The notes beneath the pieces were generated by a model, which saw only the letters and a list, made by a program, of their open reading frames with translations, ran no database searches and had not been told where the DNA came from. Of a stretch of 60,066 bases of DNA, positions 27,401-36,752 are shown in pieces; within the stretch, counting starts at the first letter, position 1, and each line of letters starts with the position of its first letter. The DNA is from Ruminiclostridium sp. (GTDB lineage: Bacteria > Bacillota > Clostridia > Oscillospirales > Ruminococcaceae). The DNA is taken from NCBI GenBank assembly GCA_017635095.1, contig JAGBMA010000160.1, positions 1 to 60,066 on the forward strand, given 5' to 3'. The position numbers were made by a program, and so were the translations under genes.

Positions 27401-30400
27401 TAGATATACACCTCGGCCGAGCGGTCATAAGAAAGGCTGTTTTCAATAACGATATCGCGTACCGCCGCAGCCTTCTCTCCGAACACCGACAGCTTCATGC
27501 CGCAGGAGAGCCCCGCACATTCCGTGAAGTATTCGGCTGTATTTTCGCTGAAAACGACCCGCCGTTTCATAGGAGTGCCGCCGTCAAATGCGGACATATA
27601 GAACGGGATATCTGCGTCTCCCTCACGCACGCCCATGAAAAGCCCGTCCGGTCTTCGCAGGAAGTCACGGGTGGGATATGTGACCGCTCTTCCGCAGTAT
27701 CTGTCCGTACAAAGCCCGGTATCCGACGCAAAAACGGCGATGCGGCGGTTCGCCACCACGTTGAACCGGGGACGCAGGATATTGAATTCGTCAAAGCGTT
27801 CGCTTCGGTCATCGGAAGCCGTGCGGTCGCGGAGCTTTTCTATATCCACCACCACTTCTCCCGCCATGACCCTCTCTTCGAGCAGTTCGTCTGCCCTCTG
27901 CATAGTTTCGTCCGACATGAAAAGCTTTCTTAACCTCCCTCCGCAGAGTGTGTTCGTAATGCCGCAGATACTCATTCCCACATGATGCGCCATGTGGCTG
28001 CGCACCACAGCGGCGGCGGCTCCCGTTCTTGCTCCCGTAAGATCTACGGCTTCATAGAAACCGTATCTTCGGTGAGAAAACGCCCTGTCCGCAAGCCGCG
28101 CTATATTTTTCATGCAGGCGGAGAAGCTGTAGGAGAGCGCAAGGAACGTTGAGTAGGGGCTTATGACGTACTCGCGGTCCATTCCCCCGCAGAGCGCCAG
28201 CTTCTGTACGCCGTGAGCCTTGTACTGGTAGTTGAGGTCGCGGTCAAAGGCGTAGTAGCCGCTTTCCGAGACCCCGAACGGCATATGCATCTCCCGCCCC
28301 CGCTGCTTCTGACAGTGTACCGCATAGCCGAGCGCCTCGTAGCAAAGACTGCCACGTTTGGATTCAAGAAGGATCTCCGGCATGAAGTATTCAAACATAG
28401 TGCCCGACCAGGCTATCGGCCCCGCATAATAACCGCTCCGGCTCATCACCCGTGAAAGCGCCCGCCAGTGTGACCGGTCCGCATATCCTCGGGCAACCGC
28501 GAAGAAGCTCAGCATTCTCGCTTCCGACATCAGCATATCGTAACAGTTGGGCGCCTTTTTTCCAGTATCCGAGTTTATCCCCACCGAAAACAGCTTCCGC
28601 GCCCGGTTGTAAAAGACTCCCACGTCCGCGTCGGAGATGAGCCTGCCTATGCGGCGGATAAGTCCGGCGTCGGGAATATCCTCCATGAGCTTGCGGCGCA
28701 CTGCAACAAGGCTGCACAGGAAATTGCCGCTGTCCACCGAGGAAACGAAAGGATCCATGACTTTGAGGGTGTCCGTTTCGTACCAGTTGTACAGACTGCC
28801 TTTATATTTCGCCAGCTTCTCGACTGTTGAGACCGTCCTGTCTATGAGCGTCACAAGTCTTGCGTTGTCTATGAACCCCAGCTCATTCGCACAGACGCAG
28901 GCAAGCAGATACATACCGATATTTGTGGGGGAAGTTCGGTGTGAGATGCGGAACACGGGCGAATACTGCACGTTGTCCGGCGGCAGCCAGTTCTCCGCTT
29001 CGGTGACATGATCGGTATAGAACGCCCATTCCCGCCGCGCTTCGTCCGTGAGCAGCTTACGGTCGTGCTCCTTAACCGGCTTCCGGGAGGTGCTGTAAGC
29101 CCTGTCGCAGATGACGGCGGCAGGAAGACAGCAGGAGGCAAGAATGCCGATGACCGCGTCGAAGACGCTGCCGCAGTAAACACTCACCCCGAAGAGAAGC
29201 GTCCCGAGAAGGCTTGCGGGCACCATTCCTACCCAGCCGTACCCGTCGGTCTTGTCAAAGGCGGAGGCGGTCTGCCATTCCAGGAGCTTCCGCCCGGTCA
29301 TGAGCCGCCACGCCGAACGGACTGCCGCGTCAAGACCATCTATGGCGCTGCGGCACATAAACACGATCTCCGCGAAGATGCGGGTGACGAGCTGGCGGGA
29401 AAGCGAGGTGATAGGCGCGTAAAACTCCCGGGTGTTGGAAAATCCGAGGCCGCGTATCGCTGCCGGTATCAGCCCGAGAATGAACGGTAAGGTCAGGGAA
29501 AGGACTGCAACTATCCCGGGAAGATACGTCCCCGCACCGCCCGCGCCGACGGTGAAGAACAGCGTAAGAAGCGCGTTGAGCGGAGTAAGCGCGCGGCGCA
29601 CATTATCCGTGAGCTTGTATTTCGTGAGGAGAGACAGATCCTTGCGGAAGACGAGTGGGAGATTCAGGAAATCTCCCCGCATCCAGCGGTGACTGCGCTT
29701 GAAGAAGCCGCGGGTGGTGGGCGGCATACCGTCACTGAACTCGATGTCTCCGCAGTACGCGGTGTCCAGAATGCCGCCCTCGATTATGTCATGGGAAAGG
29801 ACGCGCTCTTCCGGAAGCGCTCCTACGCAGTGCCGGTAATATTTTTCCGTGCGGATAAGCCCCTTGCCGGTGAAGGTGCCCTCGCCGAAGCAGTCGAAAT
29901 ACAGCTCGGAAGAAAGGCTGTCATAAACGCTGGCGCCGGAGCAGCCGCCTGTGCCGAAGAGACGGGTGAGCCCCGTGCGCAGCGACGAAGTGAGGGAAGT
30001 GGTGATGCGCGGGGCGAAGATGCCGTATTCGCTGTTGCAGGGGTGAACTGCCGCCGCGACAAGGGAGTTTATGCTGTCCATGAGCGGTAGGGTGTCATAG
30101 TCGAGGGTGCAGATAAAAGGGATCCCCGCATAGCCGGAGATATCGCCGAAAACGGCGCGGAACTGCACATTTTCGCCGCAGATGAAGCGCACGAGGTCTT
30201 CTATCGCACCGCGCTTGCGCTCACGCCCCTGGAATTTCTGCTGGGTGCGGCTGAATTCACGGTGTCGGATAATGACGGAAGCGCTGCCGTCGGACTGCTC
30301 AAAGGCGGAGGCGGCCGCTGAGATGAGGCTGTCGTCGGCGGAAGTCTCCCGCTCGTCTGCCGCCGGCAGGTCACACAGCAGGCAGAACCTTATGTTCGGC

Positions 30401-31287
30401 GAAGTGTTCTTGAGCCGCGCCCGGTGAAGTCTCGCAAGCCCGTCTCTGATGTCCTCCTCCGATGACACAAGAGCGGACAGCACGCACACCACTTCGTAGT
30501 TTGCGGCTTCCGACAGCTTCGCGGAGGGAATGTCGCAGGGCTTAGAGCTCCTGAGCAGCAGCGCGTCGATGAGGGTCTTTGCGACTGCGGCGGCGGGCGC
30601 AAACACGGCTATCCCCGCGAACCACCCCGCGAAGACCACGGTGAGCGCGCTTATACCGAGAGAGAACGCAAGCTGGACGGCGGTATAGTAATAAGTGTTT
30701 GCATAAGGAAAGAGCCTTCGCACGTCGGCGCGGATAACATCGCACAGCCCCGCGCCGGAATGCCGTGCGGTTATGATGTACTCGGCGGCAAGCCTGCGCT
30801 CGTCTATCCCCGCCGCCTGAGCGCATCTCGTAGTGTCCGCCCGCATCATGGCTTTGGTGCGCTCGTCGCTGAGCTCGTACTCCGTATCACCGGAATAGCG
30901 TATGCAGAGCGGATCCAGCTTTTCCGTGATCTGTTCCGCGTCAACATCTGCCGCGGTGTAGATTATATCCCGCCGCTCGCCGTCGTCCGCCGCTTTGAGG
31001 AGCGCCGCGAACCTGACCTGCCACATGAGCGTCATGAAATCCGCGTTGTCAAGCACATCGGCATAAGGAAGAAGCGCCTCGTAAACAGTCCCGGTGGTAA
31101 GTTCCTCCGTCTCCGCCAGCGCGTGGGTGATAAGCGGAAGAGACCCCGCGGAATGCACCCGGAACGACGGTATCTCGCCTATGAGCGCGGTTATCTCCGC
31201 ACACAGCCTGTGCCCGCCCTTTGCCTTAAGCTCCCGGCGGAGCCTCTTCAGCCGCTTTCTGTAAATGTCGAGTTTCGTGTATCTCAT
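24457..31287 (-). CDS. Cyclic beta-glucan synthase-like protein (GT84-transglycosylase-GH94)
   Basis: 2276 residues. The N-terminal half holds a membrane glycosyltransferase. Paired helices lie near 200-240, 570-610 and 690-730. The GT active-site signatures are DYD (396-398), SHDIIEGG (498-505) and RSHRW (531-535). A central glucoamylase-like segment (about 770-1160) contains MAHHVGMS. The C-terminal GH94 region (about 1200-2270) carries GIRTKCSDDMLWLPY with the general-acid Asp. This order matches bacterial cyclic beta-1,2-glucan synthases: the GT extends a protein-bound glucan, GH94 controls length, and the middle domain releases it. It is shorter than the proteobacterial enzymes (about 2800). 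A start earlier than the ATG is not possible. The product is inferred. Confidence 0.85.
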   Translation of the reverse strand: MRYTKLDIYRKRLKRLRRELKAKGGHRLCAEITALIGEIPSFRVHSAGSLPLITHALAETEELTTGTVYEALLPYADVLDNADFMTLMWQVRFAALLKAADDGERRDIIYTAADVDAEQITEKLDPLCIRYSGDTEYELSDERTKAMMRADTTRCAQAAGIDERRLAAEYIITARHSGAGLCDVIRADVRRLFPYANTYYYTAVQLAFSLGISALTVVFAGWFAGIAVFAPAAAVAKTLIDALLLRSSKPCDIPSAKLSEAANYEVVCVLSALVSSEEDIRDGLARLHRARLKNTSPNIRFCLLCDLPAADERETSADDSLISAAASAFEQSDGSASVIIRHREFSRTQQKFQGRERKRGAIEDLVRFICGENVQFRAVFGDISGYAGIPFICTLDYDTLPLMDSINSLVAAAVHPCNSEYGIFAPRITTSLTSSLRTGLTRLFGTGGCSGASVYDSLSSELYFDCFGEGTFTGKGLIRTEKYYRHCVGALPEERVLSHDIIEGGILDTAYCGDIEFSDGMPPTTRGFFKRSHRWMRGDFLNLPLVFRKDLSLLTKYKLTDNVRRALTPLNALLTLFFTVGAGGAGTYLPGIVAVLSLTLPFILGLIPAAIRGLGFSNTREFYAPITSLSRQLVTRIFAEIVFMCRSAIDGLDAAVRSAWRLMTGRKLLEWQTASAFDKTDGYGWVGMVPASLLGTLLFGVSVYCGSVFDAVIGILASCCLPAAVICDRAYSTSRKPVKEHDRKLLTDEARREWAFYTDHVTEAENWLPPDNVQYSPVFRISHRTSPTNIGMYLLACVCANELGFIDNARLVTLIDRTVSTVEKLAKYKGSLYNWYETDTLKVMDPFVSSVDSGNFLCSLVAVRRKLMEDIPDAGLIRRIGRLISDADVGVFYNRARKLFSVGINSDTGKKAPNCYDMLMSEARMLSFFAVARGYADRSHWRALSRVMSRSGYYAGPIAWSGTMFEYFMPEILLESKRGSLCYEALGYAVHCQKQRGREMHMPFGVSESGYYAFDRDLNYQYKAHGVQKLALCGGMDREYVISPYSTFLALSYSFSACMKNIARLADRAFSHRRYGFYEAVDLTGARTGAAAAVVRSHMAHHVGMSICGITNTLCGGRLRKLFMSDETMQRADELLEERVMAGEVVVDIEKLRDRTASDDRSERFDEFNILRPRFNVVANRRIAVFASDTGLCTDRYCGRAVTYPTRDFLRRPDGLFMGVREGDADIPFYMSAFDGGTPMKRRVVFSENTAEYFTECAGLSCGMKLSVFGEKAAAVRDIVIENSLSYDRSAEVYIYMRPALAPEADIIAHPAFADLFLRPEYDRENRLFLARRRDRATGKETWLAAGFRLTDDLIYSFSREKVLSYGEPLCFTKGFELTSSDNASVPSPCIFIRMKAEIPANSGWRNSFFVCCGETRDEVTALALEVRNTEPSAELMPYGAAVSPLPGSTLAGRLARGMLPAMLCRNVFSEEILTSVFPLGRDTLWRLGISGDRPIVLYRFAGDEPRAEAAALMAEGLFECGTPIDVVMLCDDISDKSRALFLQTSGTKCIYPVMTSELTGDELAFIRRSAVFIFDKCEERRPPVKLMELVPAEPYDTGLSEGFRDNGYIVKQKGHPFCNIIASEEFGCIVSQNSLGFTYALNSRENKLTPWYNDIMRDNNGEMLLVKGLGRYCDIIGGSTAVFSPSKAEYLSRIGKLIFRTEVGVMQSGMAKIITVSVENTGELDKQCALSYYTEPVLAWDRSANNCGAELTYRRIDGGIAVRNTVSPEFTGEMAVACITPDCSECAVITNREQFWAGEVNGEVRAFANSCAAVTAKVRIPPRSTVKLRFVMCYSRTDAAEMLKAAVSATPADCEVRYELHPTIKSGNDTLDRLYNVWLPWQVLGCRMRARTGFYQNGGAYGFRDQLQDSTAAAYFMPAEAKRMILRCCGSQFVAGDVLHWWHETGTGKRGIRTKCSDDMLWLPYAAAEYVRVTGDVSILDEPVPYINGDELGTSGELYMQVTQSGVSASLYEHCKKAFERCYRVGPHSLIKIGSGDWNDGYNRVGEDGLGESVWLSMFYVWTAKLFVPYARARGDDSFAAELEKRAAGLSAACEDEAFENGYYLRAFYDDGRKMGAEGSECCEIDLLPQAFAELAGLPDREKRRSALKAAFEKLFDPKTNMVSLFSPPFNENSADDPGYVRGYPEGIRENGGQYTHAAVWLALAFLRSGDRKTALLLANALSPAERGRAYKNEPYFMSADVYTNPECKGRGGWSMYTGSAAWYYRLLGELYGGR

Positions 31288-31384
31288 AAGACCCCTCTTT
31301 TTGCATAAGTGATTATTTTCAGTTGGTATTATTGACAGAAATTACAGAAAATATAGCAAAATGCCAAAAAAATGGATTTCGGTA

Positions 31385-31413
31385 TTGATTTTTTTGGAAT
31401 GATGATGTATAAT
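31385..31413 (+). promoter_or_regulatory. SigA promoter of the ATP synthase operon
   Basis: TTGATT (31385-31390), a 17-base spacer and TATAAT (31408-31413), about 97 bases before the first gene at 31510. No other convincing promoter is seen before atpB. Confidence 0.8.
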
Positions 31414-31509
31414 ATAGAGGATATTATCGGATCATTATGTTTTCCCGCGTCGTTTCTGCGCTTTTTGTGCAGTTTGCTTCTGCGGGCAAATATCGGGAGA
31501 TATGTATAG

Positions 31510-32199
31510 ATGAAACTGAAAGGCAAATATTCGGAGAGCTCGGTACTGCACGCGATAATCCTCGCTGCGGCTGCGGTCGTCTCGGTTGCAGTGTTCTTCG
31601 TCGTGCTCAACATTACCGGCAGCGAAGTCCCTAAGATAGAGCTCCCCTCGGCTGAGACTACGACCACGGCCGCTTCCTCGACGGAAGCCCCCGAAGAGGA
31701 TACCGGCTACAAGGCAGACAAGGATCTCGTGAACGAGATGTTTGACGCTGCGGAAGGTCTTATATACGGGAATTACACCGTTCTGAGGCTCTACTACACA
31801 AAGGGGCTCCCCCATGAGGACGAACCCTACGGAAATGAGCCCGAGGACGGCTATTACACCGTCGCGAGCGAAGACTACAGCTCGATAGACCAGCTCAACG
31901 AGATCGTTGACAAGACATATACAAAGGATCAGGCCAATGAGATCAAGACGGACCCCCTTGGCTACGGTGCGATCTATAAGACCCGTGACAACGGCACCCT
32001 CGGTATAATACAGAATTATACCCCTATGCAGTATGACCGTTCATGGGAGAACCCCAAGCTTGAGATCGAACCCCTGAGCGACACCGAGTGCGCAATAACC
32101 GTCACGATCCACGAAAAGTCCGATGACTCCGACGTGCCGCTCAACGCGGTCATGGTGAAGTCGGAAGACGGCTGGAGACTCACTTCCGTTATATTCTGA
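31510..32199 (+). CDS. Membrane-anchored extracytoplasmic protein leading the atp operon
   Basis: 229 residues, family not recognised. One N-terminal membrane helix (about 13-36, no lipobox) is followed by a Thr/Ser/Ala/Glu linker (45-65), then an extracytoplasmic domain rich in Tyr, Asp and Glu ending in a beta-like segment (ECAITVTIHEKS ... GWRLTSVIF). A GGGAG sits 11 bases before the ATG. It is downstream of the only clear operon promoter and 22 bases ahead of the atpZ-like gene, so it is probably co-transcribed with the ATP synthase. A role in enzyme assembly or membrane sensing is possible but not shown. Confidence 0.7.
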   Translation: MKLKGKYSESSVLHAIILAAAAVVSVAVFFVVLNITGSEVPKIELPSAETTTTAASSTEAPEEDTGYKADKDLVNEMFDAAEGLIYGNYTVLRLYYTKGLPHEDEPYGNEPEDGYYTVASEDYSSIDQLNEIVDKTYTKDQANEIKTDPLGYGAIYKTRDNGTLGIIQNYTPMQYDRSWENPKLEIEPLSDTECAITVTIHEKSDDSDVPLNAVMVKSEDGWRLTSVIF

Positions 32200-32221
32200 G
32201 AAAATGAAATGATGTGTTCTG

Positions 32222-32539
32222 ATGGCAAAAAATAAAAAGGATAATCCGGTGGCAGTCTATGCGGTCGCAAGCCAGATCGGCTTTATCGTCATAACCCCGC
32301 TGCTCGTGTTCGTCATAGGCGGGACATGGCTGGTCGATAAGCTGGGGTGGCCGGACTGGCTCAATATCGTCTTCGTCGCCGTGGGTATAATATCCATGAG
32401 CGTCGGAGCTATGAACTACCTCAAAAAGCTCATAGCTATGTACGACAACAGCGAATCCGGCACGGGCGCTTCCGAAATAAAGCACGACAAGCGCGATCAC
32501 GACTACTACGACCAGTATTCCAAAAGCAAGAAACTATGA
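32222..32539 (+). CDS. atpZ: AtpZ/AtpI-type F1Fo accessory protein
   Basis: 105 residues. Two membrane helices (about 15-38 and 44-66) with the GGTWLVDKLG loop match the AtpZ/putative F0F1-ATPase accessory family, which is often encoded first in atp operons, particularly of Na+-dependent enzymes. The C-terminal tail is highly charged. Its stop overlaps the next ATG by 4 bases. Confidence 0.8.
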   Translation: MAKNKKDNPVAVYAVASQIGFIVITPLLVFVIGGTWLVDKLGWPDWLNIVFVAVGIISMSVGAMNYLKKLIAMYDNSESGTGASEIKHDKRDHDYYDQYSKSKKL

Positions 32540-32949
32540 GTTTAAAAATAAACAGATACACAGCCGAAGAGCTCAGGGCTATGCTCCCGTTTATTGCAGT
32601 CACCGACGGCGCCGTGCTCCTGGCTTCGGTATTGTTCGGGATATTTGCCGGGTTCGACTGGAGAATGTTCAGCGGGCTCGCAGCAGGGAATCTGCTGATG
32701 CTGGCGAACTTCGTCCTTATAGGCTATACCGTCGAAAGAACGCTCCGCTGCAGGGATTTCCGGCGGGCACGTTCGATAAGCAGCATCTCCTATGGGCTCA
32801 GATACGCGGGTCTTTTCGCGGCTCTCGCCGGACTGCTCACGATAAACGCGATCAATATAGTGACAGCTTTGCTGCCGCTTTTCTACCCTAAAATATACTA
32901 TACTTTTTTCTATGCGCTGACGCGCGGGAAGGATGATGGATCATGCTGA
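32536..32949 (+). CDS. atpI: ATP synthase subunit I (AtpI)
   Basis: 137 residues from the ATG at 32536 (ATGA overlap with atpZ). A longer in-frame reading back to 32347 runs through the atpZ gene and is rejected. Four hydrophobic helices (about 18-36, 40-58, 85-103, 106-128) and position before atpB fit AtpI, an assembly factor helping c-ring formation. It overlaps atpB by 7 bases. Confidence 0.8.
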   Translation: MSLKINRYTAEELRAMLPFIAVTDGAVLLASVLFGIFAGFDWRMFSGLAAGNLLMLANFVLIGYTVERTLRCRDFRRARSISSISYGLRYAGLFAALAGLLTINAINIVTALLPLFYPKIYYTFFYALTRGKDDGSC

Positions 32950-33674
32950 CAGAAACAACGCTCATGGCAGGAGAGTTCACCGTAGAAGGCCCGTTAAGGT
33001 CAATACCTCTGCCGTTCCTTGAAGGGATACTCGGTGAAGAGAATGCCTGTATAGCCGAGTCCGTTGTTACCCAGTGGGTGGTAATGGTCATACTCGGAGT
33101 CGTTTTCTTCATACTCGGAAGGAATCTTAAACTCAAGCCCGAGACTAAACGCCAGGCTGCGGCGGAATGGATAGTAAGCTTCTTCGTGGGCAACGTCGAG
33201 ACCTCAATGGGTACATACTATAAGAAGCGCTACGCACCGTACATCGGCGCGCTGTTCTGCTTCTGCATACTCTCGTGTCTTATGGGTCTTTTCGGACTGC
33301 GCAATCCCACTGCCGACGTTTCCGTCACCGGAACATGGGCACTCATCACATTTGTGCTCGTTCTCTGGACAAAGATAAGAACAGGCGGCTTCAAGGGCTA
33401 CCTCCACAGCTTTATCGAACCGCTGCCTTTCATGCTTCCCTTCAATATCATAGGCGACTTCGCGAACCCGATCTCACAGGCTATGCGTCTATTCGGAAAC
33501 AACCTCTCCGGTATGGTTATCGGCGGACTTGTGTACTTCGCGCTCGGAAGCTTCGCCATTGCAGTACCCGCGGTCCTCTCCCTCTACTTCGATCTCTTCT
33601 CCGCGGTGATCCAGTCTTACATCTTCTGCACTCTGACAATGTCATACGTCGCTATGGCAGATATGTCCGAGTAA
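32943..33674 (+). CDS. atpB: F1Fo ATP synthase subunit a
   Basis: 243 residues. Stator channel subunit next to the c-ring. It is polytopic, and the essential stator Arg lies in the conserved FANPISQAMRLFGNNLSGMVIGG helix (start of penultimate hairpin, about 178-200). The C-terminal helix ends SYIFCTLTMSYVAMA. The length is normal. The first Met is in the overlap with atpI; translation coupling is likely. Confidence 0.96.
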   Translation: MLTETTLMAGEFTVEGPLRSIPLPFLEGILGEENACIAESVVTQWVVMVILGVVFFILGRNLKLKPETKRQAAAEWIVSFFVGNVETSMGTYYKKRYAPYIGALFCFCILSCLMGLFGLRNPTADVSVTGTWALITFVLVLWTKIRTGGFKGYLHSFIEPLPFMLPFNIIGDFANPISQAMRLFGNNLSGMVIGGLVYFALGSFAIAVPAVLSLYFDLFSAVIQSYIFCTLTMSYVAMADMSE

Positions 33675-33697
33675 GAGATCGCAGCATAAGTTATCCC

Positions 33698-34024
<327 letters not shown>

Positions 34025-34054
34025 TAACGCAAAAGTACGGAAGGAGCTGTGAAA

Positions 34055-34576
34055 ATGGGCTTTACATTGTCAGCAGGTGAGTTTCTCCAGCTGGTAAACA
34101 TAAATCCCGCAACTATCGTTTTCACGCTTATCAACACGGCAATAATCATAGCTCTCTATTTCTTCTTCCTGCATAAGCCGGTAATGAAGATAATGGAAGA
34201 GCGCAAGAACAAGATCAACAGCGAGATGCAGGCAGCCGAGGACGCTCAGGCGGAAGCGGAGGCCGTAAAGGCGGAATATACCGAAAAGCTCAAAGAGTCC
34301 AAGGAAGAAGCCGCTCAGATCGTGTCCGCGGCCGTGAAGCGCGCAGGCGAACGTGAAAACCAGATAATAGCGGAAGCTCAGCAGGAAGCTGCCAACCTTA
34401 AAAAGAAGGCGGAAGAAAGCATAGAGCTTGAAAAGAAAAAAGCGATCAACGAGATCAAGGACCAGATCTCCGATATCGTCATCATGGCGAGCGAGAAGGT
34501 CTGTGAAAAGGAAATATCCAAGTCCGACAACGAGGCTCTCATAAACAAGTTCATAGCCGAGGTCGGAAACGAATAA
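34055..34576 (+). CDS. atpF: F1Fo ATP synthase subunit b
   Basis: 173 residues from the ATG at 34055 (AAGGAG 8 bases upstream); the GTG at 34049 is too close to the SD. Peripheral stalk subunit: one membrane helix (about 17-37) and then a long charged coiled coil rich in Ala/Glu/Lys to the end. Position and length are standard. Confidence 0.95.
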   Translation: MGFTLSAGEFLQLVNINPATIVFTLINTAIIIALYFFFLHKPVMKIMEERKNKINSEMQAAEDAQAEAEAVKAEYTEKLKESKEEAAQIVSAAVKRAGERENQIIAEAQQEAANLKKKAEESIELEKKKAINEIKDQISDIVIMASEKVCEKEISKSDNEALINKFIAEVGNE

Positions 34577-34597
34577 ACCAACCGAAAGGAAAGATCT

Positions 34598-35146
34598 ATG
34601 GCAGGCTTAGTCGAAAAGACATACGGCGATGCACTTTTTGAGCTTATCCTCGAGGACGGAGCCGACAAGCTCCCCGCGGCAAAAGCGGAACTTGCGGCGG
34701 TAAATTCGATAATCACGGATATTCCCGAGCTTATAAAGCTGTCAAAGACCCCGACTGTCGAAAAAGAAGAAAAGCTCGGACTGATCGAGAGCGCCTTCAA
34801 GGGCAGGCTCTCCGAGTACATCTATAATTTCCTTATGGTGCTCATGGAAGCGAGCAGACTCGAATACTTCGGCAAAATAACCGAGTATTTCGGCGAACGC
34901 TGCAACGAACACCTCGGCATCGCCGAGATCACGGTCGTTACTTGCCAGCCCCTCAGCGAGAAGGCAAAGAAGGATCTCTCCGCGAAGATGGAGAAGCTCC
35001 TCGGCAAGAAGATCGAGATGAAGGAAGAGATCGATACTTCGATAATCGGCGGCATCGTCGTTAAAAACGGCAATACAACGCTTGACGGAAGCGTGAGGGC
35101 AAGACTTCGTGCCCTCAGAACAGATATCGGCAGCGTGATCTGCTGA
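34598..35146 (+). CDS. atpH: F1Fo ATP synthase subunit delta
   Basis: 182 residues. Connects the stalk to F1. The N-terminal helical domain (AGLVEKTYGDALFEL) and the C-terminal signature IDTSIIGGIVVKNGNTTLDGSVRARL (split in the family as the end of the second domain) are recognisable. A CCCG/CGGG hairpin lies in the gap to atpA. Confidence 0.95.
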   Translation: MAGLVEKTYGDALFELILEDGADKLPAAKAELAAVNSIITDIPELIKLSKTPTVEKEEKLGLIESAFKGRLSEYIYNFLMVLMEASRLEYFGKITEYFGERCNEHLGIAEITVVTCQPLSEKAKKDLSAKMEKLLGKKIEMKEEIDTSIIGGIVVKNGNTTLDGSVRARLRALRTDIGSVIC

Positions 35147-35200
35147 TACCGGAAAAGACAATTCTCCCGCTTATGACGGGATGAAAGGAAAGACGAGAAT

Positions 35201-36703
35201 ATGGAATTACGCCCTGATGAAATAACAGGTATAATAAAATCCAAGATCAAGGCATTCGACTCCAAGATCACTCTCACCGATACGGGTACGGTAGTTACCG
35301 TCGGAGACGGTATCGTTCGTATCCACGGACTTGAGAACTGCATGATAAACGAGCTTCTCGAATTCGATAACGGTGTCCAGTGTATGGCTCTTAACCTTGA
35401 GCAGGATTTTGTCGGTGCGGTTATGCTCGGCTCCGACGCCGACATCAAAGAGGGTTCCAACGTAAAAAGAACGGGTAAGATCATATCCGTTCCGGTAGGC
35501 GACGCACTTCTCGGACGTGTAGTAAACGCGCTGGGTGAGCCTATCGACGGCAAGGGACCGATAGTTTCCGATGAATACCGCCCCGTAGAACGCATTGCGC
35601 CCGGTATCATCACAAGAAAATCCGTCGATACACCTTTACAGACAGGTATCAAGGCTATCGACTCGATGATCCCGATAGGACGCGGACAGCGTGAGCTTAT
35701 CATAGGCGACAGACAGACGGGTAAGACCGCTATCGCCGTCGATACTATAATCAATCAGAAGGATACAGATGTATTCTGTATCTACGTTGCCATAGGACAG
35801 AAGGCTTCCACAGTCGCGTCCGTGGTCGAACAGCTCACCAACGCAGGTGCGATGGACTACACGATCGTAGTATCCGCAACCGCGGCAGAGCTTGCACCGT
35901 TACAGTACATAGCACCCTACTCCGGCTGTGCTATGGGTGAATACTTCATGGAGAAGGGAAAGGACGCTCTCATAATCTATGACGACCTTTCCAAGCACGC
36001 AGTCGCTTACCGTGCGATGTCGCTGCTCTTAAAGCGCCCGCCGGGACGTGAAGCTTACCCCGGAGATGTATTCTATCTGCATTCAAGACTTCTCGAACGT
36101 GCAGCCAACCTCAACGAAGATTACGGTGGCGGTTCCCTTACCGCGCTCCCGATCATCGAAACACAGGCGGGCGACGTATCGGCATATATCCCCACAAACG
36201 TAATTTCTATCACCGACGGTCAGATATTCCTTGAGACAGAGCTCTTCAACTCCGGTATCAGACCTGCCGTAAACCCGGGTATCTCGGTATCCCGTGTCGG
36301 CGGCTCGGCTCAGATAAAGGCTATGAAGAAGGTATCCGGCTCCCTCAAGCTCGAATATTCCCAGTACAGAGAGCTCCAGGCATTCTCTCAGTTCGGTTCC
36401 GACCTCGACGCGGATACAAAGGCGCGTCTTGCAAAGGGCGAACGTATAGTTGCAGTATTAAAGCAGCCTCAGTCCTCACCGCTCAGCGTTGAAGACCAGA
36501 TCATCATAATCTTTGCCGTAATCAACGATTACCTCAAGGATATACCCGTTGATAAGGTACCGGAATTCGAGAAGGCACTCTTCGAGCACATGGCTTCAGA
36601 TCATGCAGAAATAATCGACGATCTGAAGAAGAACAAGGTGCTCTCCGCGGATAACGAGGAAAAGCTCAGAGCTGTCCTCAAGAACTTTGCGGCAAACTTC
36701 TGA
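35201..36703 (+). CDS. atpA: F1Fo ATP synthase subunit alpha
   Basis: 500 residues. Regulatory nucleotide-binding subunit of F1. Walker A is GDRQTGKTA (about 169-177), with the arginine-finger region [19 protein letters not shown] near 365. Length and order are typical. It is followed, after a gap of about 50 bases, by an unannotated 39-codon ORF. Confidence 0.98.
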   Translation: MELRPDEITGIIKSKIKAFDSKITLTDTGTVVTVGDGIVRIHGLENCMINELLEFDNGVQCMALNLEQDFVGAVMLGSDADIKEGSNVKRTGKIISVPVGDALLGRVVNALGEPIDGKGPIVSDEYRPVERIAPGIITRKSVDTPLQTGIKAIDSMIPIGRGQRELIIGDRQTGKTAIAVDTIINQKDTDVFCIYVAIGQKASTVASVVEQLTNAGAMDYTIVVSATAAELAPLQYIAPYSGCAMGEYFMEKGKDALIIYDDLSKHAVAYRAMSLLLKRPPGREAYPGDVFYLHSRLLERAANLNEDYGGGSLTALPIIETQAGDVSAYIPTNVISITDGQIFLETELFNSGIRPAVNPGISVSRVGGSAQIKAMKKVSGSLKLEYSQYRELQAFSQFGSDLDADTKARLAKGERIVAVLKQPQSSPLSVEDQIIIIFAVINDYLKDIPVDKVPEFEKALFEHMASDHAEIIDDLKKNKVLSADNEEKLRAVLKNFAANF

Positions 36704-36752
36704 AAATGCCCGCTGTAAGGTAAGCAAGAGCACAGACAAGAAAGGATAAATC

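Noticed and set aside
32347-32535. N-terminal extension of atpI
   Set aside because: It lies wholly within the atpZ gene in another frame. The ATG at 32536 with ATGA coupling is the sensible start.
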